A stretch of 64,000 nucleotides of DNA from Typha latifolia (lineage: Eukaryota; Streptophyta; Magnoliopsida; Poales; Typhaceae): positions 22,842,704-22,906,703 of the forward strand of contig CM034099.1 of the NCBI GenBank assembly GCA_019914945.1, in the 5' to 3' direction. A program made the position numbers and the translations under genes. Below are positions 39,315 through 51,685 of this stretch, in pieces (position 1 is the first letter of the stretch; each line of letters begins with the position of its first letter). The notes under the pieces were generated by a model. It was not told where the DNA came from and made no database searches. It saw only the letters and a program-made list of their open reading frames with translations.

Positions 39315-39905
39315 GGCCGACGGCGAGCGTGCAGTAGGGTTTCGGGTTCGGGCTTGATGGGAGGAGACGCGAACGTTGGCTTTTGCCTTTTTTGGAGCAG
39401 GGAAGAAACGTCGAATTACACTAATGCCCTTCCCTGGCCCGTGAACTTCTAATGGGCCGCATTTTAAGGCCCATTTAAATAATCATTTTGGCCCATGGAC
39501 TAACTCTCTTGTTGTTTTAAATCTTTACATCATCTAAAACTTACTTTTAAGTGCATATTTACCTCAAAGTTTAATGTGCTCAATAACTTTTAGAATCACT
39601 ATTTTCCGGATACATCTCTCTACCATCATCTTGAAGACTTGAACTATATAAATAAACAGTTTTTAGCTATTGGATGCACTTTGATATTCTTTAAATATAA
39701 TCCCAGGGAGTAAATAGATACAAATCTTTTTTAATTTACCTAAAGTTTTAATTGTATGCGTGTGTGACGAGGAAGCATGCATGCATCTACCACAGCAAGA
39801 TATATGCTCATAGATATTATAACTTAAGCTGGTAAAATAAAGTAGTATTTTTTAATCTTCAAAACAAGGGATTATGGTGACATACAGAAGCCTTGTGCAT
39901 GAGCT

Positions 39906-39944
<39 letters not shown>

Positions 39945-40939
39945 CTAGAGATGGCAATGACAGAGAGAGCAGAGAGCACACTCCCTCCAAAAGCGAACCC
40001 CATTCTTTCACCATTGTTGGGCTGTGCTCTCTCTCTTCTGTCATCACCTTCCATCTTATGGTTTCCCCCTTCTCTCTTCGCTCTTACTATAACCCTTTGC
40101 ATTAACAAAACAAAAAAAGTTAGCTTAGATGCATGAAACTAGCACTTGGAACGTTAACACGCATGGCTAGCTGCATGGTTTAATTCTCATGCTATGCTAC
40201 ATAGCATCAATATTCGTACTAGTACTACATGCACAGATATAATTAAAACCCATGAGAACAAAGAAATAAGAAAAGAAAAATTTGCACAACAAAGTTAGTC
40301 GAAAAGAAAAGAGAGGGTAATTGAACAGGGAAAAGCCATGAAAGAGATGCATATTATATAGGCGTTACGAATGGGGCCGGGCATCCGGTCAACAAGGGAA
40401 AGAGACAACCGGCTAACACCAGTGAAGTGGACCCCATGATAACCAAACTTTCTCCCCTCTGGAGCTCGGGTAGCAGTTAATGGAGATTCCCACCATTAGT
40501 GAGCAACGGTTACTGTTGCATTTGGTTGGAAGCGTTTAATTGCACTCCCCTAATTAATATGCCAAACGCCCCCTCGCCTCCCTCCCAGGGGCTCGAATTG
40601 GAAGTCCGAAAGAGAAACGCATGAGGCCATCATAAATAACGGGGGTGAAATTAGAGCTCTCGTTGACGTTGACTGGCTATTGCAGGTTGCCACGTGGGAG
40701 TTGGCAGTCACACTCGGGTTACACGAACTGTCATTTTCCATCGTCCGATTCTGACATCGTACCACTGTTGGACCGTTCGATTATATACAGCTTAGTCTAA
40801 CATTACCACCGAATGAACCAATAGAACGTAATTAAAACAATATTATTAGATTATTGTTCCGTAATACAAGTACAAAAGTGCACAGTGGCAAAGAGGGTCA
40901 CAACTTCATTCCACGTATATTCAAAATTAGTAATATACA
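39315..40939. other. Intergenic between TRM10 and FAR1
   Basis: TRM10 upstream sequence on the left, probable FAR1 3' UTR on the right, with a (GA)n run at about 39912-39942. Between 40370 and 40760 the DNA is less AT rich, but its ORFs match nothing I know. No gene is supported. Confidence 0.5.
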
Positions 40940-43900
40940 TCACTTGCTCTTTTCTTTAATGCCATACTTAATGACTGCTGGGATGTGGATGCTTCTCATG
41001 TACTCTTCCCATTTGATGCACTCTGTGTCAATGGGAATCAACTCCCTATCCTTCTCCTTCATTGAAAGCATAAGCTTTTGCATGTTATGGTCATCAAACC
41101 TGCATCCTCGTTGATCAACAACATCAATGTAGCAGTGCAATATAATTAAGCGTATGGCATCAATTGCTTGACTAATTAATTACCTTCCATGGAAGAAAGC
41201 AAAATGCTTGTAGGCTTTGGCTACTCTTAGCGCACGGTTGTAAATTCTATTTAGATGATCGTATCGGCTTCGCATCCCAGAATGTAATAGTCCTACCAGG
41301 CGCATAGCCTTTGAAAGAAGAGAACATTAATTAATTATTAACTGATGCTAAAAGTATTAATTATATGTGCATGCAATAAAGTTATTAATTAAACTAGCTA
41401 GCTACCTGAAGAGGTACTTTATATCCTATGGCCATATACAATTGGAAAAGGGCCATTGTTGAGATGTAATAAGGTTTGGTCACCATGATGGTGCTTCCAT
41501 CTTTATTAGTGTAGGGCTTCTCCAAAAAGTAGTTATAAACAACACTGGATAATTCTTCAAGTGTCACAGGATTATGCGCCGATGAGCCTAACTGGTAGAT
41601 GAACGCCGACGACGATTCACCGGAGTGGGCGGTCATGACTGCGATCATAGCATTCGCCACCATGTCTCCAGGGATCTACGCAAGAGATCAGTACATCATA
41701 ATAAGTCATAGGTTACTGACATTTAATTTGTTGTATCATGGGGTACGTGTGGAAGATGACATACTAAGTCCACAATTGTTGTGACATTTGCAGGCAATCC
41801 TTTTGTATGGCCCATGGCAAAGCTTGCGATTAATTCATCGATGGTTCTGCGATGATCATTAGTCTAATTTCAGGAAAAGATCATGCATATATAGGAGTGC
41901 ATAAATGAAAGGATTAACACACATGTAGGACTAGTTTTTTTTTTCCAAGACTTAACCTTACTCCCTCTATCCAACCGGAAAATGGTTCCTTGCAAGTACT
42001 TATAGTCATGGTCGGCCGGAAAATAACAATGGGAAGGCGCGATATTAGGTCGTAACAAAGCAATTCGCCCATCGCCTTCGTCAATGTATAGGTGTTAGGC
42101 CATCCAAAGTAATGAGCCCTAGTTAAACCAGAAAATCCATTAGGAGTCAGAAAAAAGAAGCATAACATATGAACATGTAAGTGTTAATTAAAAGTGTGAA
42201 ATTCTTCTACGTATCTAAGAAAACTTAGACTTCTTTATTTAACTATATATACCTTGTCATGCCTAGATCTCTCATGGAATACTTTATAGTATCTTCTGAA
42301 GCATTCTCTTCTGCTAGCTCTTTTAGTTTAGCTTGTGCTAGCTTTAGCTCTTCCACAGCATTCAAGGTTGGGCCTCCATCGATAGCCTTAACCACCGGTT
42401 CTTCAAGTATGATGCCAGAATTTTCTCTTGTGACATAGGCTGGAAACATAAGAACAATTAATGCGTGCATATATAAAAACATAGATCATGGATCTGAGAT
42501 GTCCATAGATCATATGTAACTAAAGATTAATGTTCACTCACCAGTAGAAACTTGGAGAAGCTTCTTCAATTTCACACACTTCATTGCAAATTCCAAAACA
42601 TTTTTCACCCCAAAAGTATTGATGCTCAAAGCTACATCATACCTATAAACATTTAGGACAAAAAAAAATTATATCTAATTTATAGTGACTTATAAGAGGT
42701 CGACATATAATTGCAAATTAATGCTTGTAAATCGTTGTTGACCTTTCTAAGAAGCTTGTGTCTGCAGCTAAATTGACGATGACATCTATTTCCTTCCATA
42801 ATGCATCTGTGAGTTCTCTATCATTTATTCCCATATTCTCAGAAGCAATATCTCCTGCCACCGGTTGCACTTTGGACCAAAAATAGGATTGGAATTCCTC
42901 TTGATATTTCTCTCGCAGGATTTGGAACACATCCATTTGCATAACCTAGAGATGAAAGATTCAGTTTTAGTTTTAAATTTGAAACTTTAATTTACTACGG
43001 GTAAATATAAATTATTGGTTTTCGACTGAAGTTTTTGTTTCAGATAATTTATTTTTAGTGATGGACTTTTCATATGTAAAATTGTTTCTAATATTATTTA
43101 ACAATGTTCCTATGGATTGCATCATTAACTTGATGGCATATTAACTTTGCTTCAGTAGAAAGTCATGCCTATTAATAAATCATAAGTTCCAGGTCTAACA
43201 TTGATCAGTTTAAGGTTTTTGCTCATGTCCTGGCAACCAATGTAGCAAATAAAATGTTAAAAGAAAAAGTCATGCAGCAAGATCAAGAGAGTTAGATTTA
43301 TTTTAGAAAAAGTAGTACTTTTTTCATCTTGTATTTTCTTGAATTTACGCTTCACACTATCTTAAAAACACTCTTTCTTAATAAAATTGATGAAAATGTA
43401 TCTAAAATAAAATGATACCTCAAAATCAAACTTAATTTTCTGAAAATACACTGTTATATTTGTAAGAGAAATCCGTCTTAGCGAAGTTGACTGTATCTTG
43501 AGAAGAAAGTCTATCAGAATATTCTTATGTTGATAGAAGTTTTTCTGAGATTAAAATTCAAAACGTGGGCTTTATGTAAATCTTGTTGATTCACCAACTA
43601 ACTTAAAAGATTAAGTTAGTTAGAAAACTATAGTTTTTATATTTTACTATTCTTTCTCACTTGGGAGCTAAGATGTTTTGATAGGTTAGCTAAAGAAGTG
43701 GGCTTGATATAAACTGATACGTGTTATTATATTTTAAACAATAGATAAATTTTACATGATTCTAAACTCAAAGATCTCGTCTTTGATAATACCTCATCTA
43801 ATAGTATAACAGTTTAGAATAGTTGTTAAGTTAACCGATTAAACATTTGTAAAGATATAATTAAGGAGCGAAACATAATTTTTCTCTCTATTTTTTGTAG

Positions 43901-44276
43901 GCCTGCAATATTTTTCTTACTCTTGGTTTAAGCTGATAGATGATAGACTAACAAACACATAATGCCTTAAGAATTTTCTTGTACATTACCTCAGCATCCA
44001 CACGCTTCTTGGCAGAAGCATCATCCTTAGCACGCACCAGCAGGAAAAGCTTCTTAACCTTAGGTTGCGTTCGAAGAACCTTCTCAATAAAAACTTCATG
44101 CAAAAATAAATTCAAACAAAAGATTACGATCAAAATTTTTGTTTAACAACAATAGAAGCTAGTTAACTATTAAAGAGACTGCAAGAGATTGTATTACTCT
44201 TTGCTATAAACCCAGTGGAGCCCGTAACAAATATGCTCTTGTCTTCAAGATACTCTGCAACGCCACCAAACTCCAT
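40940..44276 (-). CDS. FAR: Alcohol-forming fatty acyl-CoA reductase (FAR copy 1)
   Basis: Ten exons: 44276-44198, 44093-43990, 42945-42743, 42642-42542, 42439-42253, 42118-41957, 41846-41765, 41675-41406, 41308-41184 and 41099-40940, joining to 490 aa, the usual plant length. The NAD(P)H-binding motif GSTGFIAK is at residues 19-26 and the catalytic YxxxK (YTLTK) at 235-239. [18 protein letters not shown] and the C-terminal [18 protein letters not shown] mark the Rossmann and sterile-type FAR_C domains. No plastid leader is present, so ER location is likely. It reduces long-chain acyl-CoA to primary alcohol with NADPH for wax, suberin or related polymers; chain length cannot be read. Intron 2 (42946-43989) is 1.04 kb versus 0.11 kb in copy 2. 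It lies head-to-tail with FAR copy 2. Confidence 0.95.
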
Positions 44277-44340
44277 TGTGATTCTCTTCTTTTGCTTCCC
44301 AGTTCTTAATTCATATGGACTTGGGAAAGGACTTAAAAGT

Positions 44341-44346
44341 ATATAT

Positions 44347-44349
<3 letters not shown>
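44341..44349 (-). promoter_or_regulatory. TATA-like box of FAR copy 1
   Basis: TATATATAT on the minus strand, 65 bp upstream of the ATG at 44276. A (GA)n run (44350-44388) lies immediately upstream of it. Confidence 0.5.
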
Positions 44350-44389
<40 letters not shown>

Positions 44390-45230
44390 CAGTTATTGGA
44401 GCTTTGAATGTGTCAATATAGAGTTAAAGAAAACCATTTGCAACTAAGCCACTGGGTTCCTCTTGTCTTCTTGACTATCTGATACAATGGCTGGCAACCG
44501 GAATCCCATGTTGATTGTGGTATCTAGCTTTAAATCAATCACAACCAGCTAATATATATATATATTTGTATATATATATACGTATGTGGAGTTGACTATG
44601 GGCAAGCCCACAGAGGAAGTAAGTTAAATTAACTTTACAAATTAAGTTAATTAAGAGTTAGGGACATACTAACAACCTTCCTATCACTTGGATTCTGATG
44701 CATGGCTTAGATTCGTTAGTTGATATTTAAGTAGGAAATTAAGTGATGCCACTAGAAATTAATTAGGGTAGTTGATGTTTGATTAATTAAGCCAGAAAAA
44801 TTAATGTCATCACTCCGAGCACTTAATTTAAACGTGACAACATCCAATCAAAGAGGCGGAAAAACTTATGTTGTTAGATGAATGCAGAGACCGTATCATT
44901 TCGTTTTCTATTTATCTTTGTCTTTAAAAATTGAAAGCTGATAACAGATCATTAAGATAAATACACCTAGATCTTCTAAATTATTATCCATTTAATATTT
45001 TCCATTGCGAGTGATATTAGACAATTTGGTGAGTGAAAATATTACAAAATATAAATAAGATAATCTATATAAAAATAGGAGATATTTTAAATGGTCTAGC
45101 TGTAATTTTTTTTTAAATGATAAAAATACCCCCTGTATAAATATTTTGGGTTAGAACTTAGAATTGGTTTCCAATGGTATATAAAGCATTGGCACATTAA
45201 TTCGAAATAATCTGCGATACTTACAATGTC

Positions 45231-45276
<46 letters not shown>

Positions 45277-46423
45277 GTTCAGCTTAATTATTTTAGTCGA
45301 ACCTCGTAGTTTTGTTTTAGGTAAAGGAATGAATACGTTCGTGGGACGAACATCAACACCACACACAGTTTAGATGTCAACTTTGTAATGGCAAACAAAT
45401 ACTTCTGTGAATCTTTTCACAGTTATGGCGAGCAATTAATTCCTTGCATCGATTAGACGTCACGTTTTCTTTTTCTAAGCTTTGGTTAATTATTTGCCAC
45501 TACAAACATGCTACTCTAAAATCAGCCATAATTTTCTTCATTATTGGCGGCGTTTTCTATAATCGTGATAATTTTTTTTAAAAAAATATTTTTTTATGAT
45601 TACTTTTATCACCTGATAGTTAATTGATATATTGTTTTATAAAAAATATAAATTTTAAATATTTTTATAATTTATCAAAGACATCTTATATTTCTTCTTT
45701 ATCATTATTCATATTGTTAGGTTATGTAAATTAACTTAACTTATCTAACAAAACAATATACAGAACCCTTTTATAAGTGTTGTACAACGCATAGTTAATT
45801 CATGTACATTACCTCTATCTTAAAAATAATGCACGATGGTTTTTTGCTTTAATTATCTCCGGCTCTAATAAAAAATTTAAGGTTAGTTTTGTTTAAGGTA
45901 GAAGACTGCTTTCGTGAGCACAACATCAACACCTAATTCTAGTTAGATGTCAACTTCGTGCTGGTAAACAGATATTTCTGTCAATCTCTTCACAGTTATA
46001 GCTAACAATTCACGCCTTGATTACATCGATCAGCTATGACTGCACGTTTTTTCTAAGCTGTGGTTATAGACTTCATTCCGCTGCAGTTGAATCCAACTAT
46101 GAAATTAATTATTCGAGCTAAGTTCTTTAATGCATGGCCTCCTAGCTAGCTACTTGATTCCAACGGAACTAAGTACTTTGATTATTAATAGATCTTCAAA
46201 CTATTGAAAAGAGAAATTTGACTGCAATTATAAGTAGAGAGATACTTTGGCATTCTCATCTTTTCCGTCATTCCACTTTGTAATACAGGTATAACAATGT
46301 GTGAATATATGCATAAGAATTGCTTTATCTCTTCTTTTTTTCTCCAAAACTTTTTTTTTTTTCTTCTTGTACTTGGGTAGAATTGCAATTCATATCCATG
46401 TATCCCATCACATTGTTTATAAT
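44390..46423. other. FAR1 upstream / FAR2 downstream region with internal duplication
   Basis: About 2 kb of AT-rich DNA. It holds a (TA)n run at 45232-45272 and a diverged direct duplication: about 45305-45500 is similar to 45885-46080 (shared stretches include AACATCAACACC, AGATGTCAACTT and TTCACAGTTAT). No gene is seen. Confidence 0.6.
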
Positions 46424-49250
46424 TCATTTTCTCTCTTTTATTCCATACTTGAAGAGACCTGGGATGTGAATGTTTATGATGTACTCGTCCCATTTGATGC
46501 ACTTGGTGTCAGTGGGAATCAACTCCCTATCCTTCTCCTTCATTAAAAGTATAAGCTTTTGCATGTTGTGGTTATCAAACCTGCATGCCCACCAAAGTTA
46601 ATTACTCATCACTAACATTAAAAGAATATATTTACATACCAACCTTCCATGGTAGAAAGTAAATGGCTCGTAGGCTTTGGCCACTCTCAATACATAACCA
46701 TACGCTCTATTGAGTTGATTGTATTTGCTACTCATCGGAGGATGAAGAACACCTAGTACGCGCAAAGCCTTCATAAAGAAATATTAATGGTCATGAAATA
46801 TTTTATATAAGTTGTAATAAATTAAATTTATAAACTGCGATCATCGACATATTAACCTGAAGTGGTACTATGAGCAGTAGTGACATGCAAATTCGGAAGG
46901 CAGCCATTGTTGTCGCTTGAGCTTGCTTTACCTTGATGATACTTCCATCTCTTTTAGTGAAGGGATTCTGCAAGCAGTACCTATAAGCCATGCTGTTGAA
47001 TTCGCCAATCGTCAGTGGATTCTGCAGTGAGGAGCCAATCTGGTAGATGAACGACAATGATTCATGAGAATGAGCGGCCAGGATCGCCATCATAGCATTC
47101 ACTACCGTGTCCCCAGGGACCTGATCATCGAAATGTTATCATGAACAACGCTAACATTGTGCATGCATGCAAGAAATTATACAACAACGTATTTGTGTAT
47201 GGTGGGGAAGATGGCACGCATATATGTATACATACATACCAAGTCCAAGATTGAAGTGCAATCTGCAGGAAAGTATTTTACATATCCCATGGCGAAGTTG
47301 GTGATATACGTATCAATTGTTCTGCATGTAATTTTTTTTTTCTCCATAAAATATATTGAAACGTACGATAGAGCAACGTAATAGAAACATAGATCATGGT
47401 TGCAACTTTTGGGTTATTATGTTAACCTGACTCCCTCTATCCATCCAGGAAATGGCTCCTTGTAAGTACTCGTAATCATGGTGGGGCGCAAAATTACAAG
47501 AGGAAGGCGTGATGCAAAGGGATAGGCGAGAAATTCTCCCATCGCCTTGGTAAATCTATAAGTGTTGGACCATCCAAACAGGAGAGCCCTGGTTCAAAAG
47601 GAATTAGTGTACGTCTTTGGAGCAATCTTTGGCGTAATAATAGTCATAATATATTTTTACAGGATGTGATTGACTAAGTTGTTCGTACCTTTTCTGTCCT
47701 AGTTCTTTCATAGCAATTTTTATAGCGTCTTGTGAAGCTTCGTTACGAGTTAACTCCTCTAGTGTTTGTTGTGCCAATGCCATCTCTGCCTCAATATCCA
47801 ACTTGGAACATCCATTAAAGGCCTTATCCAAAGAAAGTGGTTCTTCAAGTATGACTCCTTTTTTTGCCGTATTCACATATGCTGGCGAATAAGAACAATA
47901 ATAAGCACCTTGTGGGGGAAAACGAATTATAACTGGAATAGAAAGTGTATTCCTTATAAAGAACTATAATAATAATAATAATAATAATAATATCAATGGA
48001 GCACTTACCAGTTGAAATATGTAGAAGCATCTTCAAATTGATACATTTCATGGCAAAAACTAGAACATTTTTTACCCCAAAAGTGTTGATGCTCAAAGCT
48101 GTGTCATACCTACCATCACGCATATAAAGATGATTTTGTTAGCACTTGTAATTGGCAAATTTGTGACAAAACAAAATCATATGAGTTGTAACATATTAGT
48201 TTGAATTGTAAAGACCAAATGCACATTGTAGAAGAAAAGAAGTGTTTCCGTTCGAACAGGATTAGTCTGTTCCAACGGATCCTCCCACGCAGCGCTATTT
48301 TCATAAGTATGGGAAAGACGTTCAAACGGATTCCCAAAACGATGTTGCGTTCAAACGAGATGCGCAACAAGGAACAAGTGCAAATCAAACGTTGGAATAA
48401 CGTTAGAATGAGATTTTCTAGAGAGCACTCTGTATCCAACGTTGGAAAAGCGTTCGGACGGAATTTTTCAAAAAACACTCTATATCCTACATCGGAAAAA
48501 CGTTCGAATGATATTTTTCAGAGAGCTCACTGTATCCAATGTGGGAAGACATTCGAACGAACCAGTTGAAGACTTCAAAAGTTGGAAGAGTGTTCAAACG
48601 AAATATGTGGAACGTCATTGATTGGAACCCAAACCGTTCAAATGGACCAGATCACGTATGAACGATTTTGTTTGCTCCTATTGGTTTTGGTTAGGTTTTT
48701 CTAGCAAGCAAACTTTCTAGGATATAAAAGGGATCTTGAAAAAGGTTGGGCACCACTCTAGGCAGCTGAAGTGAGACCAAAGGGAAGAGTAGTGAGCTCC
48801 TGGAAGTGCTTAAAGTTTTGAAGGCATTAAGGTCATTCCATACCAATCTTGTCCAAGATTGAAGAAGACATTTTGAGATAGCCTCAAGAGTCACTGAGGC
48901 TAAGTTACAACCTTAGGGGTCAACTAGGTTGTGAGCCAAGCACAAGAGGCGATGTATTGAGGGGGGAGTCATGCAAAACACTATCGTGACAATTACAGTA
49001 ATTATAATCAAGTTGTAAGTATTTTTGTAACCGCAATATTCATAGTGCTTGGTTTTACCTTATGAAAGAGGTACGTGGTTTTTTAATCCTCGGTTGGCAA
49101 AGGTTTTTTCCATGTTAAATTTGCTTTGTTTGTGAATGCATCGTTATTATCTTATGCTTAGTAAAGTGTCATTAGTAGTAGTCCTTATCTAGTGAGGGTC
49201 TAGTTTTCTTTCAGATTTACTAATAAACTTTTATACTTTAAAGGAACCTA

Positions 49251-49282
<32 letters not shown>

Positions 49283-49952
49283 GATGATGATGAATGATGA
49301 CGAGGATGGTGATATGAGAAAAGAGTACCTATCAATGAAACTTGTAGTTGCAGCAGAATTGACGATAACATCTATCTCATCCCAGAGGAATTCTCTAAGT
49401 TCGCCATCATTTATTCCCAAATTCTCAGAAGAAATATCCCCTGCCACAGGATGCACTTTGGCCCAGAAAAATGACGAAAAGTTCTTTCCATGCTTCTCTC
49501 GCAGGACGTTGAACAATTCAATTTCCATAACCTAGAGAAATTTACGAATGGTTAGTTTCAGTAGCTACTCATTTATAATTTGATCCTTGCTAGTTTTTTA
49601 TTACTCTTATTTTGCTGGCTATCTAATTGACTATGATAATAGACCTCAGCCTCCACGCGTTGCTTGGCACAAACATCATTCTTAGCTCGCACCAACAAGA
49701 AAAGCTTCTTTACTTTTGGCTGGATTCTTAACACCTTCTCCACAAAGACTTCATGCAGAAATGAATTGAAACAGAGGATTAATATCAATCTATAGATAAT
49801 TACCAAGAAACAATTAGATAGGAAGAGAAGCAATGCATGAGATTAATTGCGTTACTCTTTGCTATAAACCCGGTGGAACCAGTGACTAACACGCTCTTGT
49901 CTTCAATATACTTTGCAACACCATCGATCTGATCCATATCAATGTTGGACAT
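46424..49952 (-). CDS. FAR: Alcohol-forming fatty acyl-CoA reductase (FAR copy 2)
   Basis: Ten exons at the same positions as copy 1: 49952-49856, 49748-49645, 49531-49329, 48109-48009, 47881-47689, 47588-47427, 47321-47240, 47120-46857, 46768-46644 and 46580-46424, giving 495 aa. GSTGFIAK (residues 25-32) and catalytic YRFTK (243-247) are intact, as is the C-terminal [15 protein letters not shown] block. A second Met at 49937 aligns better with the copy 1 start ([12 protein letters not shown] versus [13 protein letters not shown]), so the true protein may be 490 aa. Intron 3 (48110-49328) is enlarged by a 1,077-bp solo LTR. A TATA box lies at 50033-50040. Function as for copy 1; divergence in the loop around the YxxxK motif suggests different acyl preference, an inference only. 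Confidence 0.94.
47966..47991. repeat. (TAA)n microsatellite in FAR2 intron 4
   Basis: AATAATAAT repeated over about 26 bp, some 20 bp from the exon 4 donor. Confidence 0.95.
48137..49213. mobile_element. Solo LTR in FAR2 intron 3, TSD GATTT
   Basis: A 1,077-bp segment starts TGTTAGCACTTG and ends TTTTCTTTCA, with GATTT duplicated on both sides (48132-48136 and 49214-49218). There is no internal coding region. It has TATAAAAGG at about 48723-48731, a plausible LTR promoter in plus orientation. Its left third has a ~50-bp tandem repeat (48376-48560) carrying TTCGAA-like cores. Copy 1 lacks it; its matching intron is 100 bp. A copia-type solo LTR is likely from size and structure. Confidence 0.87.
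48376..48560. repeat. ~50-bp tandem repeat with TTCGAACG-like cores
   Basis: Units recognisable from CACTCTGTATCC at 48426, CACTCTATATCC at 48476 and CACTGTATCC at 48528, each followed by a GTTGGAAAAGCGTTCG-like block, with a weaker unit before them. Two more GTTCAAACG motifs lie upstream (about 48314 and 48348) outside the regular period. Confidence 0.75.
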
Positions 49953-50009
49953 ATTACTAATACCTGCTCTAATGTGCTTCAGCTCTTGATTGGATTTTTT
50001 TTTTTCCTC

Positions 50010-50545
50010 AGTATTTGGAGCATGGAGATGGGTTTATATAGGAATAAGTTTGACTCGATCGATCAACTCCATAATAACTTCGATATTGGCAATATTGGAG
50101 AAGCATGAGTACAGGCGACATGTCTATTCTTTCGTCAATCGTGAATTTAATTCCAGAAAACGATGCACTGCCTACTTTTTAAAACTCATATTTGCGTTAT
50201 GCATTCAATGGATATATAGTTGATCTGCAGCTTAATGTTCATGTACTCAAATATATACTTTGTCAAATTTGTGTACTTTGGTTGGCTATGTATGTCCAAC
50301 TTAGCAAGCTATTGACGGTGAATTATTATCGATGAGATTGAGCTAATTAATTTCTTCCTAATTACTAAGACACGCCATAATTAACTTAGCTTATTTAACG
50401 GTACGTTTTAATTAGGTGGAGAAACAATTGTTGGCTTGAAGAGCATTGGTTTGGTTTAATTAGGTTGCCACATAAACGCATTAGTGGAGAAACATTGTTT
50501 GTCTTGAAGAGGATTAGAGGAGAAATTAACATTATTTATTGCCAC
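50010..50545 (-). repeat. FAR2 promoter block, partly copied at 53289-53790
   Basis: The FAR2 upstream region shares long stretches with 53289-53790, such as ATAACTTCGATATTGGCAAT and CAGAAAACGATGCACTGCCT. The part near 50370-50540 (AAGACACGCCATAATTA, CATTAGTGGAGAAACATTG) also recurs near 50890 and 53650-53740. It acts as promoter for FAR2 but is also part of a local segmental repeat. Confidence 0.85.
50033..50040 (-). promoter_or_regulatory. TATA box of FAR copy 2
   Basis: TATATAAA on the minus strand, 81 bp upstream of the 49952 ATG. The related block at 53286-53340 has GATACAAATAGG where this one has GTTTATATAGG. Confidence 0.7.
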
Positions 50546-50569
50546 TGTTTAATTAGGTTGGCACATAAG

Positions 50570-50862
50570 AGGGGATCCACAGCCCAAGCTCGATCCAATT
50601 GCCAACATAAATTTTGTCGAAAGATCATCACCCCAAGCTCGATCCAAACATTTAAATTGATGTAAATCAAGAGGACACAATTCCAAAATAATTATCTTTG
50701 AATGGGTCAGTAGGATGCTCCAACCTGCAACCTAGCATTAGGAAAAGCAATGACGGCAGCTGCCCAAAATAGTTACTATGTGTTTGTCATTCTATTCCCA
50801 AATAATGATTTGGAAGCAAAAGGAGGATCTAATAAGATATCTTCACATGAAACTTGACGAGA
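50570..50862 (-). pseudogene. Copy of PARN 3' end (fragment 1)
   Basis: Matches the 3' flank and last ~30 codons of the PARN-like gene (parent near 54898-55247). Shared stretches include GCCCAAGCTCGATC, CACAATTCCAAAATAATT, CAGTAGGATGCTCCAAC and GCCCAAAATAGTTACTATGT. The coding part holds changes and stops early. It has no promoter and is a non-functional fragment. Confidence 0.85.
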
Positions 50863-51029
50863 CGATAATTAATTTCTCCCTAACTCCTAAGACACGGCAT
50901 AATTAATTAACTTAGTTTATTTGGAAGCATTCATTTGGTGAAATTTCCTAAAGATGGTAATATGATTATAAGACATTAACAATTTCTTGGTAACATAGTA
51001 AGGCCTATAAAATTTCTCACTTGCTCTTT

Positions 51030-51512
51030 GTTTTGAACTCGCTATGGAATGAATGTGAATATGTATTAAGTACTCATCCCAATTGATGAACGTGATGTTG
51101 AGGTCGATCCACCTCTTCTTCTTCTTCTTCTTCTTCTTTCAAGAATAGTCCGCAGGTAAAGTTTCATTCAATTCGTTAAGAAGGCCTGATACATAAACAT
51201 GGAATAATTGCATCCCCAATTGTAAATAAAAGTGAAGCTCGAGTTACAAGAAGTATTGAGGGGTGGATCCAGGCAGCCCTCGCATGAACAATTTTCTGAC
51301 GACATAAGCTGTATCCTGTGTCACAAGAGAGATACGAGCAGATATCTGTCAAGAATCATAGGTTTTGGATCTTACCATTTCAATGTAATCAGAGTAGGTA
51401 AAACTGAGCTTTCATATCATAGAAACAGCACCAAAGTATTTACCAATATTAAAACAAGAAACACCTTTAACTCAGGAAGCTCACCAGTTGAAATATGGAG
51501 ATAATCAAAAAA

Positions 51513-51561
<49 letters not shown>

Positions 51562-51685
51562 GAAGAACTGTACATTGACAATAAGATCCATTTCCTTTCA
51601 TTTCATAGGACTGTAAAAGAAATATATCCTGTCACTGGGTACACTTTGGCTCAAAAATATTTTAAACAACTCCATCTGCGAAACC
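51030..51685 (-). pseudogene. Shattered FAR copy 3 (pieces of exons 3, 4 and 10)
   Basis: Three FAR pieces in gene order. An exon 3 relic at 51685 to about 51570 keeps the acceptor, MEL, AKV-like and PVTG residues but has an internal deletion. The 3' end of exon 4 lies near 51484-51500 (TTGAAATATGGAG). An exon 10 relic at about 51135-51035 reads FINWDEYLIHIHI. A (TA)n run at 51517-51558 replaces the intron between the first two pieces, and exons 1-2 and 5-9 are missing. Confidence 0.8.
51244..51345 (-). pseudogene. Exon-like fragment of unknown gene
   Basis: A 33-codon open stretch ending in TAA directly follows a good acceptor (TTCTTGACAG). It reads ISARISLVTQDTAYVVRKLF and continues MRGLPGSTPQYFL. 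I do not recognise it. It sits between FAR exon relics, does not match FAR or the PARN model, and may be a captured last exon of a third gene. Confidence 0.35.

Noticed and set aside
38901..39452. 183-aa plus-strand ORF opposite TRM10 exon 1
   Set aside because: Leu/Pro/Arg-rich shadow of a GC-rich exon; the minus strand has the recognised TRM10 domain.
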